Source: Bacillota bacterium (GTDB lineage: Bacteria > Bacillota > Clostridia > Tissierellales > Sedimentibacteraceae). From it: a DNA stretch of 6,079 nt. Both the position numbers and the translations under genes were made by a program. Of this stretch, positions 1 to 5,888 are shown in pieces; within the stretch, counting starts at the first letter, position 1, and each line of letters starts with the position of its first letter. Location: NCBI GenBank assembly GCA_029239575.1, contig JARBUP010000180.1, positions 1 to 6,079 of the forward strand, written 5' to 3'. Below the pieces are notes generated by a model. It saw only the letters and a list, made by a program, of their open reading frames with translations, was not told where the DNA came from and searched no databases.

Positions 1-393
1 CAAGGAGGACTTGATGCTTTGTTAAACTCAGACCCTCTTGACATAGTTGCATATCAATATGATATTGTATGCAATGGAGTGGAACTTTCATCAGGTGCTG
101 TAAGAAATCATGATTTGGACATAATGACTAAAGCATTTGAATTAGCAGGGTATACAGAAGAAGAATTGCAAATTAAATTCTCAGCACTTTATAATGCATT
201 TAAGTTTGGTGCGTCTCCTCATGCTGGTATGGCGCCTGGCATAGACAGAATAGTCATGATGTTAACAGAAGAGGAAAACATTAGAGAAGTTATAGCATTC
301 CCTATGAACAGCAACGCTCAAGATTTATTGACAAATGCGCCTAATGAAGTTACCGAACAACAGTTAAGAGAAGTTCACATAAAACTACGATAA
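1..393 (+). CDS. aspS: Aspartyl-tRNA synthetase, C-terminal 130 residues (5' end outside window)
   Basis: This is the C-terminal part of the class II synthetase that charges tRNA with aspartate in the cytoplasm. The frame is open from base 1, so the gene begins outside the window; a TTG at 19 is only an internal Leu codon. Visible family features are the active-site stretch CNGVELSSGAVRNHD (residues 24-38 of the fragment), class II motif 3 at about residues 74-88 with its invariant Arg at 83 in GIDRIVMML, and the characteristic tail from AFPMNSNAQDLL to QLREVHIKLR. The SSGAVRNH and PMNSNAQDLL variants differ from the Escherichia coli GGGSVRIH form but occur in other bacterial AspRS proteins, as I recall them. 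The next gene is gatC, 82 bases downstream with no terminator seen between, which hints at a non-discriminating enzyme that also makes Asp-tRNA(Asn). The anticodon-binding domain that would test this lies outside the window. Confidence 0.96.
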   Translation, partial: QGGLDALLNSDPLDIVAYQYDIVCNGVELSSGAVRNHDLDIMTKAFELAGYTEEELQIKFSALYNAFKFGASPHAGMAPGIDRIVMMLTEEENIREVIAFPMNSNAQDLLTNAPNEVTEQQLREVHIKLR

Positions 394-475
394 TAATATG
401 CAAAATAGAAATATAGTAGGATATAAAGCTTTAATAAATTCTAAGTTATGATTACTATAAAAAAGGAGTGGTATT

Positions 476-763
476 ATGATAACGCGTGATGATATTTTAA
501 AAATTGCGAAACTTTCAAAATTATCAATAGAAGATGAGGAAATAGAAGCCTTAACAAAAGATATGGCTGAAATAATCCAGTTTGCAGATACAATCAATAC
601 TGCAGTTGAAGATGAAAATATGGAATTTGATAATATATCAAATATCATAAATGCATTTCATGAAGATGAAGTGATAGAAAGTTTTGACAGTGATCTTATA
701 TTAAAAAACAGAGATGGGGGGGAAGATGGATATTTTCTTGTAAAAAGAAGATCTGTCAATTAA
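476..763 (+). CDS. gatC: Asp/Glu-tRNA amidotransferase subunit C (GatC)
   Basis: GatC is the small subunit of the heterotrimeric GatCAB amidotransferase. In the family it wraps around GatA and stabilises its contact with GatB, and it has no catalytic residues of its own. The 95-residue length is typical. The N-terminal ITRDDILKIAKLSKLSIEDEE and the following amphipathic helix ending IIQFADTI are the usual GatC pattern, and the C-terminal DGGEDGYFLVKRR matches the common DGFFxVPxV tail. The ATG at 476 has a strong AAAAGGAG site (462-469) six bases upstream. The 82-base gap after aspS shows no convincing terminator or promoter, so co-transcription with aspS is plausible. A run of seven G (716-722) lies in the last quarter of the gene. 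The stop is three bases before the gatA start. Confidence 0.93.
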   Translation: MITRDDILKIAKLSKLSIEDEEIEALTKDMAEIIQFADTINTAVEDENMEFDNISNIINAFHEDEVIESFDSDLILKNRDGGEDGYFLVKRRSVN

Positions 764-766
764 TTT

Positions 767-2233
767 ATGGTAACAAGTAAAATAAGATATATAAACAATC
801 TTTTAAATAAAAAAGAAATTTCATGTACGGAATTAACAAATAAATATCTTGAAAAAATTCAAGAAGAAAATAAAAACTTAAACGCATATGTTAAAGTTAC
901 TGAAGAAGAAGCTTTGATAGTTGCTAAAAAAGTTGATGAAAAAATTTCTTCTAAAGGGCATTTAATGCCCTTAGAAGGAATTCCAATGACTTTAAAAGAT
1001 AATATTTCAACTAAAAATATTGAAACAACTTGTTGTTCTAAAATATTAAAAGGGTATGTTCCTATTTATGATGCAACAGTTTGGGAAACTTTAAAAAGCC
1101 AAAATGCAGTGCTTCTTGGAAAATCAAATATGGATGAATTTGCAATGGGTTCATCCTGTGAAACATCTTGTTTTGGAGGAGCGTTAAATCCTCATAATTT
1201 AAAACATGTTGCAGGAGGAAGTTCAGGTGGAGTTTCTTCAGCTGTTGGAGGAAACATTGCCGTATATGGTCTTGGTTCAGACACAGGTGGCTCCATAAGG
1301 CAACCTGCAAGTTTCTGTGGTTTAGTTGGGTTAAAACCAACATATGGTGCAGTTTCAAGATATGGCCTAATCGCATATGCTTCAAGTTTTGACCAAATAG
1401 GTCCAATTGCGCACACAGTTGAAGATGCTGCAATTATACATGATACTATTTCTTTATATGATAAAAAAGATGCTACAAGTTGCGCAAATAAAGGAATAAT
1501 GACCGCAGATAAATTAAATGATAGCATAAAAGGTAAAAAAATTGGAATTGCTAAAGAATATTTTGAAGGTATAAGGGATGATGTTAAAGAATCCATACTT
1601 CAAGCTATAAAGATTTATGAAGATTTAGGTGCAGAAATAATATATTTTGAATTACCAGAATTAAAATATTCACTATCTGTATATTATATTCTTGCATGCG
1701 CTGAAGCATCTTCAAATTTAGGAAGGTACGACGGCATACGTTATGGTTATAAAGCATCTCATTATAATGATTTGAATGAAATGATTTGTAAAACAAGGAG
1801 TGAAGGATTTGGAAAAGAAGTTAAAAGGCGTATTCTTCTTGGAACTTATGTTTTAAGTGCGGGCTATTATGATGCTTATTATAAAAAAGCTCAAAAATTA
1901 AGAGGTACTCTTGTAAGAGCATTTAAAAATGCATTTACTAAATGTGATGTAATCCTTGCGCCAACGGTTCCTATGACTGCATTTGAATTGAATTTTACTT
2001 CCATTGACCCTGTTGAAACATATTTAACTGATATTTGTACTGTTCCTGTTAATATTGCAGGGCTACCAGCAGTTTCCATACCATGCGGTTTTGATTCAAA
2101 TGGTCTTCCCATAGGAATGCAAATTATAGGAAATAGTTTTGAAGAACATAAAATCTTAAATATTGCATATCAGTATGAAAAACAAGTTGGAGATAAAATT
2201 TATAAAAATATTGAATTAGGGGTGAAACTATGA
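767..2233 (+). CDS. gatA: Asp/Glu-tRNA amidotransferase subunit A (GatA), amidase-signature family
   Basis: GatA hydrolyses glutamine and passes ammonia to GatB, which amidates Asp-tRNA(Asn) or Glu-tRNA(Gln). The 488-residue length is normal. The amidase-signature Ser-cisSer-Lys triad is intact: Lys77 in GIPMTLKDN, Ser152 in AGGSSGG and Ser176 in GSDTGGSIRQPAS, with the expected 24-residue spacing between the two serines. GatA-specific blocks are also present: GRYDGIRYGYKA, TRSEGFGKEVKRR and GTYVLSAGYYDAYYKKAQKLR in the middle, and TVPVNIAGLPAVSIPCGF near the C-terminus. The start at 767 lies three bases after the gatC stop and has only a weak purine stretch upstream, so translation is probably coupled to gatC. 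The gene ends in an ATGA overlap with gatB. No frameshift or missing motif was seen. Confidence 0.97.
   Translation: MVTSKIRYINNLLNKKEISCTELTNKYLEKIQEENKNLNAYVKVTEEEALIVAKKVDEKISSKGHLMPLEGIPMTLKDNISTKNIETTCCSKILKGYVPIYDATVWETLKSQNAVLLGKSNMDEFAMGSSCETSCFGGALNPHNLKHVAGGSSGGVSSAVGGNIAVYGLGSDTGGSIRQPASFCGLVGLKPTYGAVSRYGLIAYASSFDQIGPIAHTVEDAAIIHDTISLYDKKDATSCANKGIMTADKLNDSIKGKKIGIAKEYFEGIRDDVKESILQAIKIYEDLGAEIIYFELPELKYSLSVYYILACAEASSNLGRYDGIRYGYKASHYNDLNEMICKTRSEGFGKEVKRRILLGTYVLSAGYYDAYYKKAQKLRGTLVRAFKNAFTKCDVILAPTVPMTAFELNFTSIDPVETYLTDICTVPVNIAGLPAVSIPCGFDSNGLPIGMQIIGNSFEEHKILNIAYQYEKQVGDKIYKNIELGVKL
2218..2224 (+). promoter_or_regulatory. Ribosome binding site of gatB inside the end of gatA
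   Basis: AGGGGTG sits five bases before the gatB ATG, within the last codons of gatA. It supports the ATG at 2230, which overlaps the gatA TGA (ATGA), as the true gatB start and points to translational coupling. Confidence 0.75.
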
Positions 2234-3642
2234 GTTATGAATTAGTGGCTGGATTAGAAACCCATATAGAACTTTCAACAAAAACAAAAATATTTTGTAA
2301 TTGTACAACAGAATTTGGTGGTGAGCCAAACACTCATTGTTGTCCAATATGCATTGGGTTACCTGGAACACTGCCAAAATTAAATAAAAATGTTGTAAAA
2401 TACGCTGTAAAAGCAGGTCTTGCAACCAATTGTAGTATAAGAAATATTTCTAAAATGGATAGGAAAAATTATGTATATCCTGATTTGCCAAAAGCATATC
2501 AAATATCACAATTCGATAAACCTCTTTGTGAAAACGGATATATATCATTATCAACAGGAAAAAATATAAACATCACAAGAATTCACATAGAAGAAGATGC
2601 AGGAAAGCTTGTTCATCAAAGAGGGGACACATATATTGATTATAACAGGGGAGGAGTTCCACTTGTTGAAATAGTTACTGAGCCTGATTTTCGAAGCATT
2701 GACGAAGTTGTTGAATATATTGAAAAATTAAGGCTGATAATGAAATATATTGGAGTATCCGATGTAAAAATGCAAGAAGGTTCATTAAGATGTGATGTGA
2801 ATATTTCTGTTAGAAAGTATGGAGATAATGATTTAGGAATTCGAACTGAAATAAAAAACATGAACTCGTTATCGTTTATAGCAAAAGCAATGGAATATGA
2901 ATTTAACAGACAGATAGATATTATTGAAAACGGTGGTATTATAGAACAAGAAACAAGGAGATATAATTCTGATTTAAATATTACTGAAAGTATGCGCAAA
3001 AAAGAAGATGCAGATGATTACAGATATTTCAGAGATCCTGATTTAGTTACTATTTCAATAATGGATGAACAAATTCAACAAATTAAAAATGAACTGCCCG
3101 AACTTCCTTCGGTTAAGTTGAAGCGATTTGTGGAAGATTATAATTTGCCTATACAGGATGCTGAACTATTAGTTAAATATAAAAAGGTTGCTGAGTATTT
3201 TGAAGAAGCTTGTATAAAAATTGAAAATCATAAAGTTGTTTCAAATTTTATTTTAAGTCAAATATTCAGAACATTATCAACTGAAACTGAAAAAGAAGAT
3301 TTTAATATATTAATACCTCCTTCATATTTAAATGAGCTTGTAAAACTAACAGAAACGAAAAAAATTAATTCAAGTTTGGCAAGAATAACTCTTGAAAAAA
3401 TGCTTGAAACAGGCAAACCCTTAAGTGAATTTATTACTGAAAAGCATTTACAAGGTATTGATGAAAATACATTGAAAAGCATTTGCGAAAAAGCAGTTTT
3501 AGCAAATGAAAAAGCAGTGAATGAATATTTAAACGGAAAAGAGAAAGCTTTTGGATCAATCATAGGATATATCATGAAAGAAACAAAAGGAAATGCAGAC
3601 GCAGCATTAGCTACTGAAATAATTAAAACTATCATTAGTTAA
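2230..3642 (+). CDS. gatB: Asp/Glu-tRNA amidotransferase subunit B (GatB)
   Basis: GatB binds the mischarged tRNA, activates its Asp or Glu side chain with ATP and amidates it with ammonia from GatA. The 470-residue product is close to the usual length of about 475. The cradle domain begins VAGLETHIELSTKTKIFC, with His12 at a metal-ligand position. A Cys cluster (C23, C25, C38, C41; CxC...CPxC) matches the zinc-type cluster of many GatB proteins. Other hallmarks are DRKNYVYPDLPKAYQISQ, IEEDAGK, DYNRGGVPLVEIVTEPD (residues 138-153), MQEGSLRCDVNISVR, RTEIKNMNS and the DDYRYFRDPDL block (262-272). The C-terminal part from about residue 325 is the helical and YqeY-like tail that contacts tRNA, ending in the conserved GSIIGYIMKETKGNAD stretch. 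It is the last gene of the gatCAB unit, and the next gene is convergent. Confidence 0.97.
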   Translation: MSYELVAGLETHIELSTKTKIFCNCTTEFGGEPNTHCCPICIGLPGTLPKLNKNVVKYAVKAGLATNCSIRNISKMDRKNYVYPDLPKAYQISQFDKPLCENGYISLSTGKNINITRIHIEEDAGKLVHQRGDTYIDYNRGGVPLVEIVTEPDFRSIDEVVEYIEKLRLIMKYIGVSDVKMQEGSLRCDVNISVRKYGDNDLGIRTEIKNMNSLSFIAKAMEYEFNRQIDIIENGGIIEQETRRYNSDLNITESMRKKEDADDYRYFRDPDLVTISIMDEQIQQIKNELPELPSVKLKRFVEDYNLPIQDAELLVKYKKVAEYFEEACIKIENHKVVSNFILSQIFRTLSTETEKEDFNILIPPSYLNELVKLTETKKINSSLARITLEKMLETGKPLSEFITEKHLQGIDENTLKSICEKAVLANEKAVNEYLNGKEKAFGSIIGYIMKETKGNADAALATEIIKTIIS

Positions 3643-3649
3643 ATGAAAA

Positions 3650-3712
3650 GGGGCAGAAAAGGGGGCGCTCCCTTTTGCGAAATGGTTTTGTTCGCAAAAG
3701 CGGTGTGTCCCC
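3650..3712. repeat. GC-rich palindromic intergenic block with two competing hairpins, possible small dispersed repeat
   Basis: This 63-base block is about 57% G+C in an A+T-rich region. It starts with GGGG (3650-3653) and ends with CCCC (3709-3712). Inside are two overlapping stem-loops. In the first, AAAAGGG (3657-3663) pairs with CCCTTTT (3670-3676) around a GGCGCT loop. In the second, TTTTGCGAA (3673-3681) pairs with TTCGCAAAA (3691-3699) around a 9-base loop. The TTTT at 3673-3676 is shared, so only one can form at a time. It lies eight bases after the gatB stop between convergent genes. The abrupt composition change and the terminal GGGG/CCCC suggest a REP- or MITE-like element. The first hairpin could also act as a weak terminator for gatCAB. 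Copy number cannot be judged from one window. Confidence 0.45.
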
Positions 3713-3763
3713 AAAAATTACACTTGTATAATAATTTATAAAAGAAAGTTCAGACAAAAAAGA

Positions 3764-3793
3764 GGCAGAAATAATCATTTCTGCCCTTCTTTT
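3764..3793. terminator. Bidirectional rho-independent terminator between gatB and the ANTAR gene
   Basis: GGCAGAAAT (3764-3772) pairs perfectly over 9 bp with ATTTCTGCC (3777-3785) around an AATC loop. Read on the minus strand, the stem is followed by TCTTTTTTG, and it begins six bases beyond the stop codon of the ANTAR regulator, so it is a strong terminator for the glnA operon. Read on the plus strand it is followed by CTTCTTTT, so it can also end gatCAB transcription. Confidence 0.88.
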
Positions 3794-4361
3794 AACTTTC
3801 ATATGTTTTCAAAATATTTATTGCCACTTGCAATCTTGTTTCTCGTAAATCCATAGCCTGCTTTTCGATATATCTATGAGCTTGGCTTTCAGTCATGTTT
3901 AGATATTGTATTAAAATGCATTTTGCTCTTGTAACTGTTCTAATTTCTTCTATTTTTTCCTGGAGATGAATATTTTCGCTTTTTAATCCTAAAATTCTTT
4001 TCTTAGAAGCAAGGGATAATTTTAAAGCTTGGAAAAAAAACTGCCTTATGATTGGTTTAGGAACAACTAAAACCCCATAATCATCAACTTTTGCTGAAAC
4101 ATCATCTGCAACTTCGCTTTTTACAATTAGTATTATTCCTGAAGCGCTGATTTCAGTAATAGTTACAGCAAGATTATTGCCAAATTCATCAGGAAGTGGA
4201 GTATTTATAATAACTAAATCATAATCTGAGTTGTTTATTAATCTTCTTGCTTCGCTGCTGCTGTTAGCAGAATATATTTCATATGATCCATTAGAATTTA
4301 ACAGTTGAGATAAATTTTCAACAGACTTATTGGAGCTTGATACAATGAGCACACTATTCAT
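3792..4361 (-). CDS. ANTAR-domain transcription antiterminator with degenerate receiver domain (NitR-like)
   Basis: This cytoplasmic 189-residue protein has the layout of an ANTAR response regulator. A receiver-like fold (about 1-110) is followed by a probable coiled coil (about 113-143) and a C-terminal ANTAR RNA-binding domain (about 128-187). The ANTAR signature is clear: RAKCILI (145-151), ESQAHRYIEKQAMDLR (158-173) and a final VAINIL helix. ANTAR proteins bind paired hexaloop hairpins in nascent RNA and prevent termination. The receiver is degenerate. The phospho-acceptor Asp position is Asn53 (VIINTPLP), and the acidic pair after strand 1 is Ser-Ser (VLIVSSSN), although the Lys of the VPKP motif is kept (Lys102). 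It is therefore unlikely to be controlled by ordinary phosphorylation. The ATG at 4361 has AAAGGTGG (4369-4376) seven bases upstream. It follows glnA by 80 bases with no terminator, matching the glnA-nitR order described in Clostridium saccharobutylicum. A nitrogen-regulatory role is inferred from that context. Confidence 0.9.
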   Translation of the reverse strand: MNSVLIVSSSNKSVENLSQLLNSNGSYEIYSANSSSEARRLINNSDYDLVIINTPLPDEFGNNLAVTITEISASGIILIVKSEVADDVSAKVDDYGVLVVPKPIIRQFFFQALKLSLASKKRILGLKSENIHLQEKIEEIRTVTRAKCILIQYLNMTESQAHRYIEKQAMDLRETRLQVAINILKTYES

Positions 4362-4441
4362 GAAATCACCACCTTTATATGCAAAATTTGATAAATAAAG
4401 TATTCATACATCTAAATATATTGCTATTAGAGTTGGTGACG

Positions 4442-5761
4442 TTACACCGTATAAAAATAAGATTCTATTTCGAATTTTTCTTTATCATTTGATAAAATAT
4501 AATTATTCCACTCACTTTGTTTGGCAGAAATAAATTTTTCTATGGTTTTTTGAGGCAAATATTTATTAACGAATTGGCTGTTTTGTGTAATATAAATAGC
4601 TTTTTCTAAATTATCAGGTATTTTATCAAAATTTTTCAATATTTCATCATTTGCATCAAATAAATTAATATTTGAAGGCTCACAAAGTATTTCTTTATTT
4701 TTTATTCCATCTATACCTGCATAAATTAATAAAGCAAATGCTAAATAAGGATTGCAACTTGGATCGGAAGAACGAAGCTCAATTCTTGAATATTTTCCGT
4801 TAGCAGCAGGTATTCTTATAAGCTGTGATCTGTTTTCGTGGGACCATGAAACATATTTAGGTGCAGAGTTCAATCCAAAACGGTGGTAAGAATTTGTTAA
4901 AGGATTTAAAAACAAAGTGATATCTTGAACTTTATTTAATATTCCTGCTATAAAGCTGTCTGCTTCAGGGTGGTGATAAAATTTCATGTTTTCAAATAAA
5001 TTAACATTGTTATTTAATAATGAAATGTTAATATGTAATCCGCTTCCGCTATGATTTTTTAGTGGTTTAGGCATAAAAGAAGCATGTAAACCATTAATGT
5101 GTGCAATTGTTTTTACTACTGATTTAAAAGTAATTAAATTATCAGCTGAACTCAAGGCATCTGAGTATTTAAAATCCACTTCATTTTGTCCAGGGCCTTG
5201 TTCATGGTGAGAATTTTCGGGGAGTATGCCCATTTGTTCAAGGGTTAAACAAATATCCCTTCTTACATTTTCTCCTTTATCAAGTGGCGCAGTATCAAAA
5301 TATCCTGCTTTGTCCTGGGGCTCTAAAGTTGGATGTCCTTTTTCATCTTCTTCGAAAAGATAAAATTCGCATTCTGTTCCTATTTCAATTTTATATCCGG
5401 ATTCTTCAGCATATTTAACAGCTTTTTTTAAAATATCTCGACCATCTCCTTCAAAAGGTGTCCCGTCAGGATGTTTTATATTACAGAAAAATCTTACAAC
5501 TCTTCCTTGTTGTGGCCTCCATGGCAAAATGCATAATGTGGATGGGTCTGGATATAAAAATAAATCAGATTCTTCAATATTCATAAACCCTTTAATAGAA
5601 GAGGCATCAAATGATATGCCGGATTCAAATGCACGAGGTAGTTCCTCTGAAATTATTGATATATTTTTTAATGTGCCGAATATATCACAAAAAATTAATC
5701 TTATAAATTTCACATCATTTTCTTCTATAAACTGTAAAACTTCATTAACTGTATATTTCAT
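4442..5761 (-). CDS. glnA: Glutamine synthetase, type I, short form without adenylylation loop
   Basis: It makes glutamine from glutamate, ammonia and ATP as a cytoplasmic dodecamer. With the ATG at 5761 the product is 439 residues, the length of the GSI-alpha group. An in-frame ATG at 5782 is rejected because GGAGG (5770-5774) lies between it and the better start. The N-terminal beta-grasp domain includes DIFGT and DASSIKGF (with Asp52, equivalent to E. coli Asp50). Metal ligands are in place: Glu130 and Glu132 (GTECEFYLF), Glu187 and Glu194 (HHEQGPGQNE), His243 (GSGLHIN) and Glu328 (RIELR). Substrate-binding Arg294, Arg311 and Arg330 are also present. Two residues important in the B. subtilis enzyme are changed: Arg62 is Asn61 here, and the Glu304 flap residue (GYEAP) is Ser299 (GLNSAP). 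It is probably co-transcribed with the downstream ANTAR gene. The overall match is strong; catalytic competence is likely but the flap change leaves some doubt. Confidence 0.95.
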   Translation of the reverse strand: MKYTVNEVLQFIEENDVKFIRLIFCDIFGTLKNISIISEELPRAFESGISFDASSIKGFMNIEESDLFLYPDPSTLCILPWRPQQGRVVRFFCNIKHPDGTPFEGDGRDILKKAVKYAEESGYKIEIGTECEFYLFEEDEKGHPTLEPQDKAGYFDTAPLDKGENVRRDICLTLEQMGILPENSHHEQGPGQNEVDFKYSDALSSADNLITFKSVVKTIAHINGLHASFMPKPLKNHSGSGLHINISLLNNNVNLFENMKFYHHPEADSFIAGILNKVQDITLFLNPLTNSYHRFGLNSAPKYVSWSHENRSQLIRIPAANGKYSRIELRSSDPSCNPYLAFALLIYAGIDGIKNKEILCEPSNINLFDANDEILKNFDKIPDNLEKAIYITQNSQFVNKYLPQKTIEKFISAKQSEWNNYILSNDKEKFEIESYFYTV

Positions 5762-5769
5762 ATAACAAA

Positions 5770-5774
5770 CCTCC
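5770..5774 (-). promoter_or_regulatory. Ribosome binding site that fixes the glnA start
   Basis: On the minus strand GGAGG lies eight bases before the ATG at 5761. Using the upstream ATG at 5782 would place this site inside the coding region and add seven residues (MSLEVCY) before the usual MKYT-type N-terminus. Confidence 0.85.
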
Positions 5775-5794
5775 AAGCTCATTATTATTATAGT

Positions 5795-5855
5795 TTATCA
5801 ATGTATGTAATTAGTTGTCTAATAACTAAATAAACATAAAACTTTACATTGATAA
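5795..5855. repeat. 11-bp perfect inverted repeat with nested hairpin in the glnA leader
   Basis: TTATCAATGTA (5795-5805) and TACATTGATAA (5845-5855) are perfect inverted copies whose centres are 50 bp apart. Between them TTAGTT (5811-5816) pairs with AACTAA (5824-5829) around a 7-base loop. In glnA mRNA this would form an outer 11-bp stem with a 6-bp hairpin inside. As DNA the arms could be two half-sites of an operator. The upstream arm meets the predicted -10 element and start site, so either form could influence glnA expression. Confidence 0.55.
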
Positions 5856-5888
5856 TTATATTATACTAAATTTAATTATTAATATAAA
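5855..5888 (-). promoter_or_regulatory. Candidate sigma-A type promoter of glnA
   Basis: Read on the minus strand, a perfect TATAAT (5865-5860) is preceded after 17 bases by TTTATA (5888-5883), a modest -35 match. A second overlapping TATAAT is at 5860-5855. Transcription would start near 5853, about 90 bases before the glnA ATG and at the inverted repeat. The -35 lies inside the last codons of the upstream gene. A+T richness makes chance matches likely, hence the moderate confidence. Confidence 0.45.

Noticed and set aside
394..475. Possible promoter between aspS and gatC (a TATAAA at about 423)
   Set aside because: No acceptable -35 at the right distance and no terminator for aspS; such A+T matches are expected by chance here.
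1192..1596. Long open minus-strand frame across the GatA catalytic region
   Set aside because: It is antisense to a fully conserved gene, has no ribosome binding site I could see, and its translation resembles no known family.
2640..2999. Open minus-strand frame inside gatB, Ser/Ile rich
   Set aside because: Its composition is what the complement of an A-rich coding sequence gives; gatB is intact on the other strand.
4362..4441. Possible terminator or separate promoter between glnA and the ANTAR gene
   Set aside because: There is no stem followed by a T-run, and no paired -35/-10 elements stood out; a simple operon spacer is more likely.
4435..4448. GGTG-TAACGT-CACC stem with a six-base loop at the end of glnA, considered as an ANTAR target
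   Set aside because: Only 4 bp of stem, the loop lacks A at position 1 and G at position 4, it includes the glnA stop codon, and I found no second matching hairpin nearby.
5762..5782. Longer glnA starting at the ATG at 5782
   Set aside because: The GGAGG site would fall inside the gene, and the seven extra residues do not resemble the family N-terminus; the ATG at 5761 has correct spacing.
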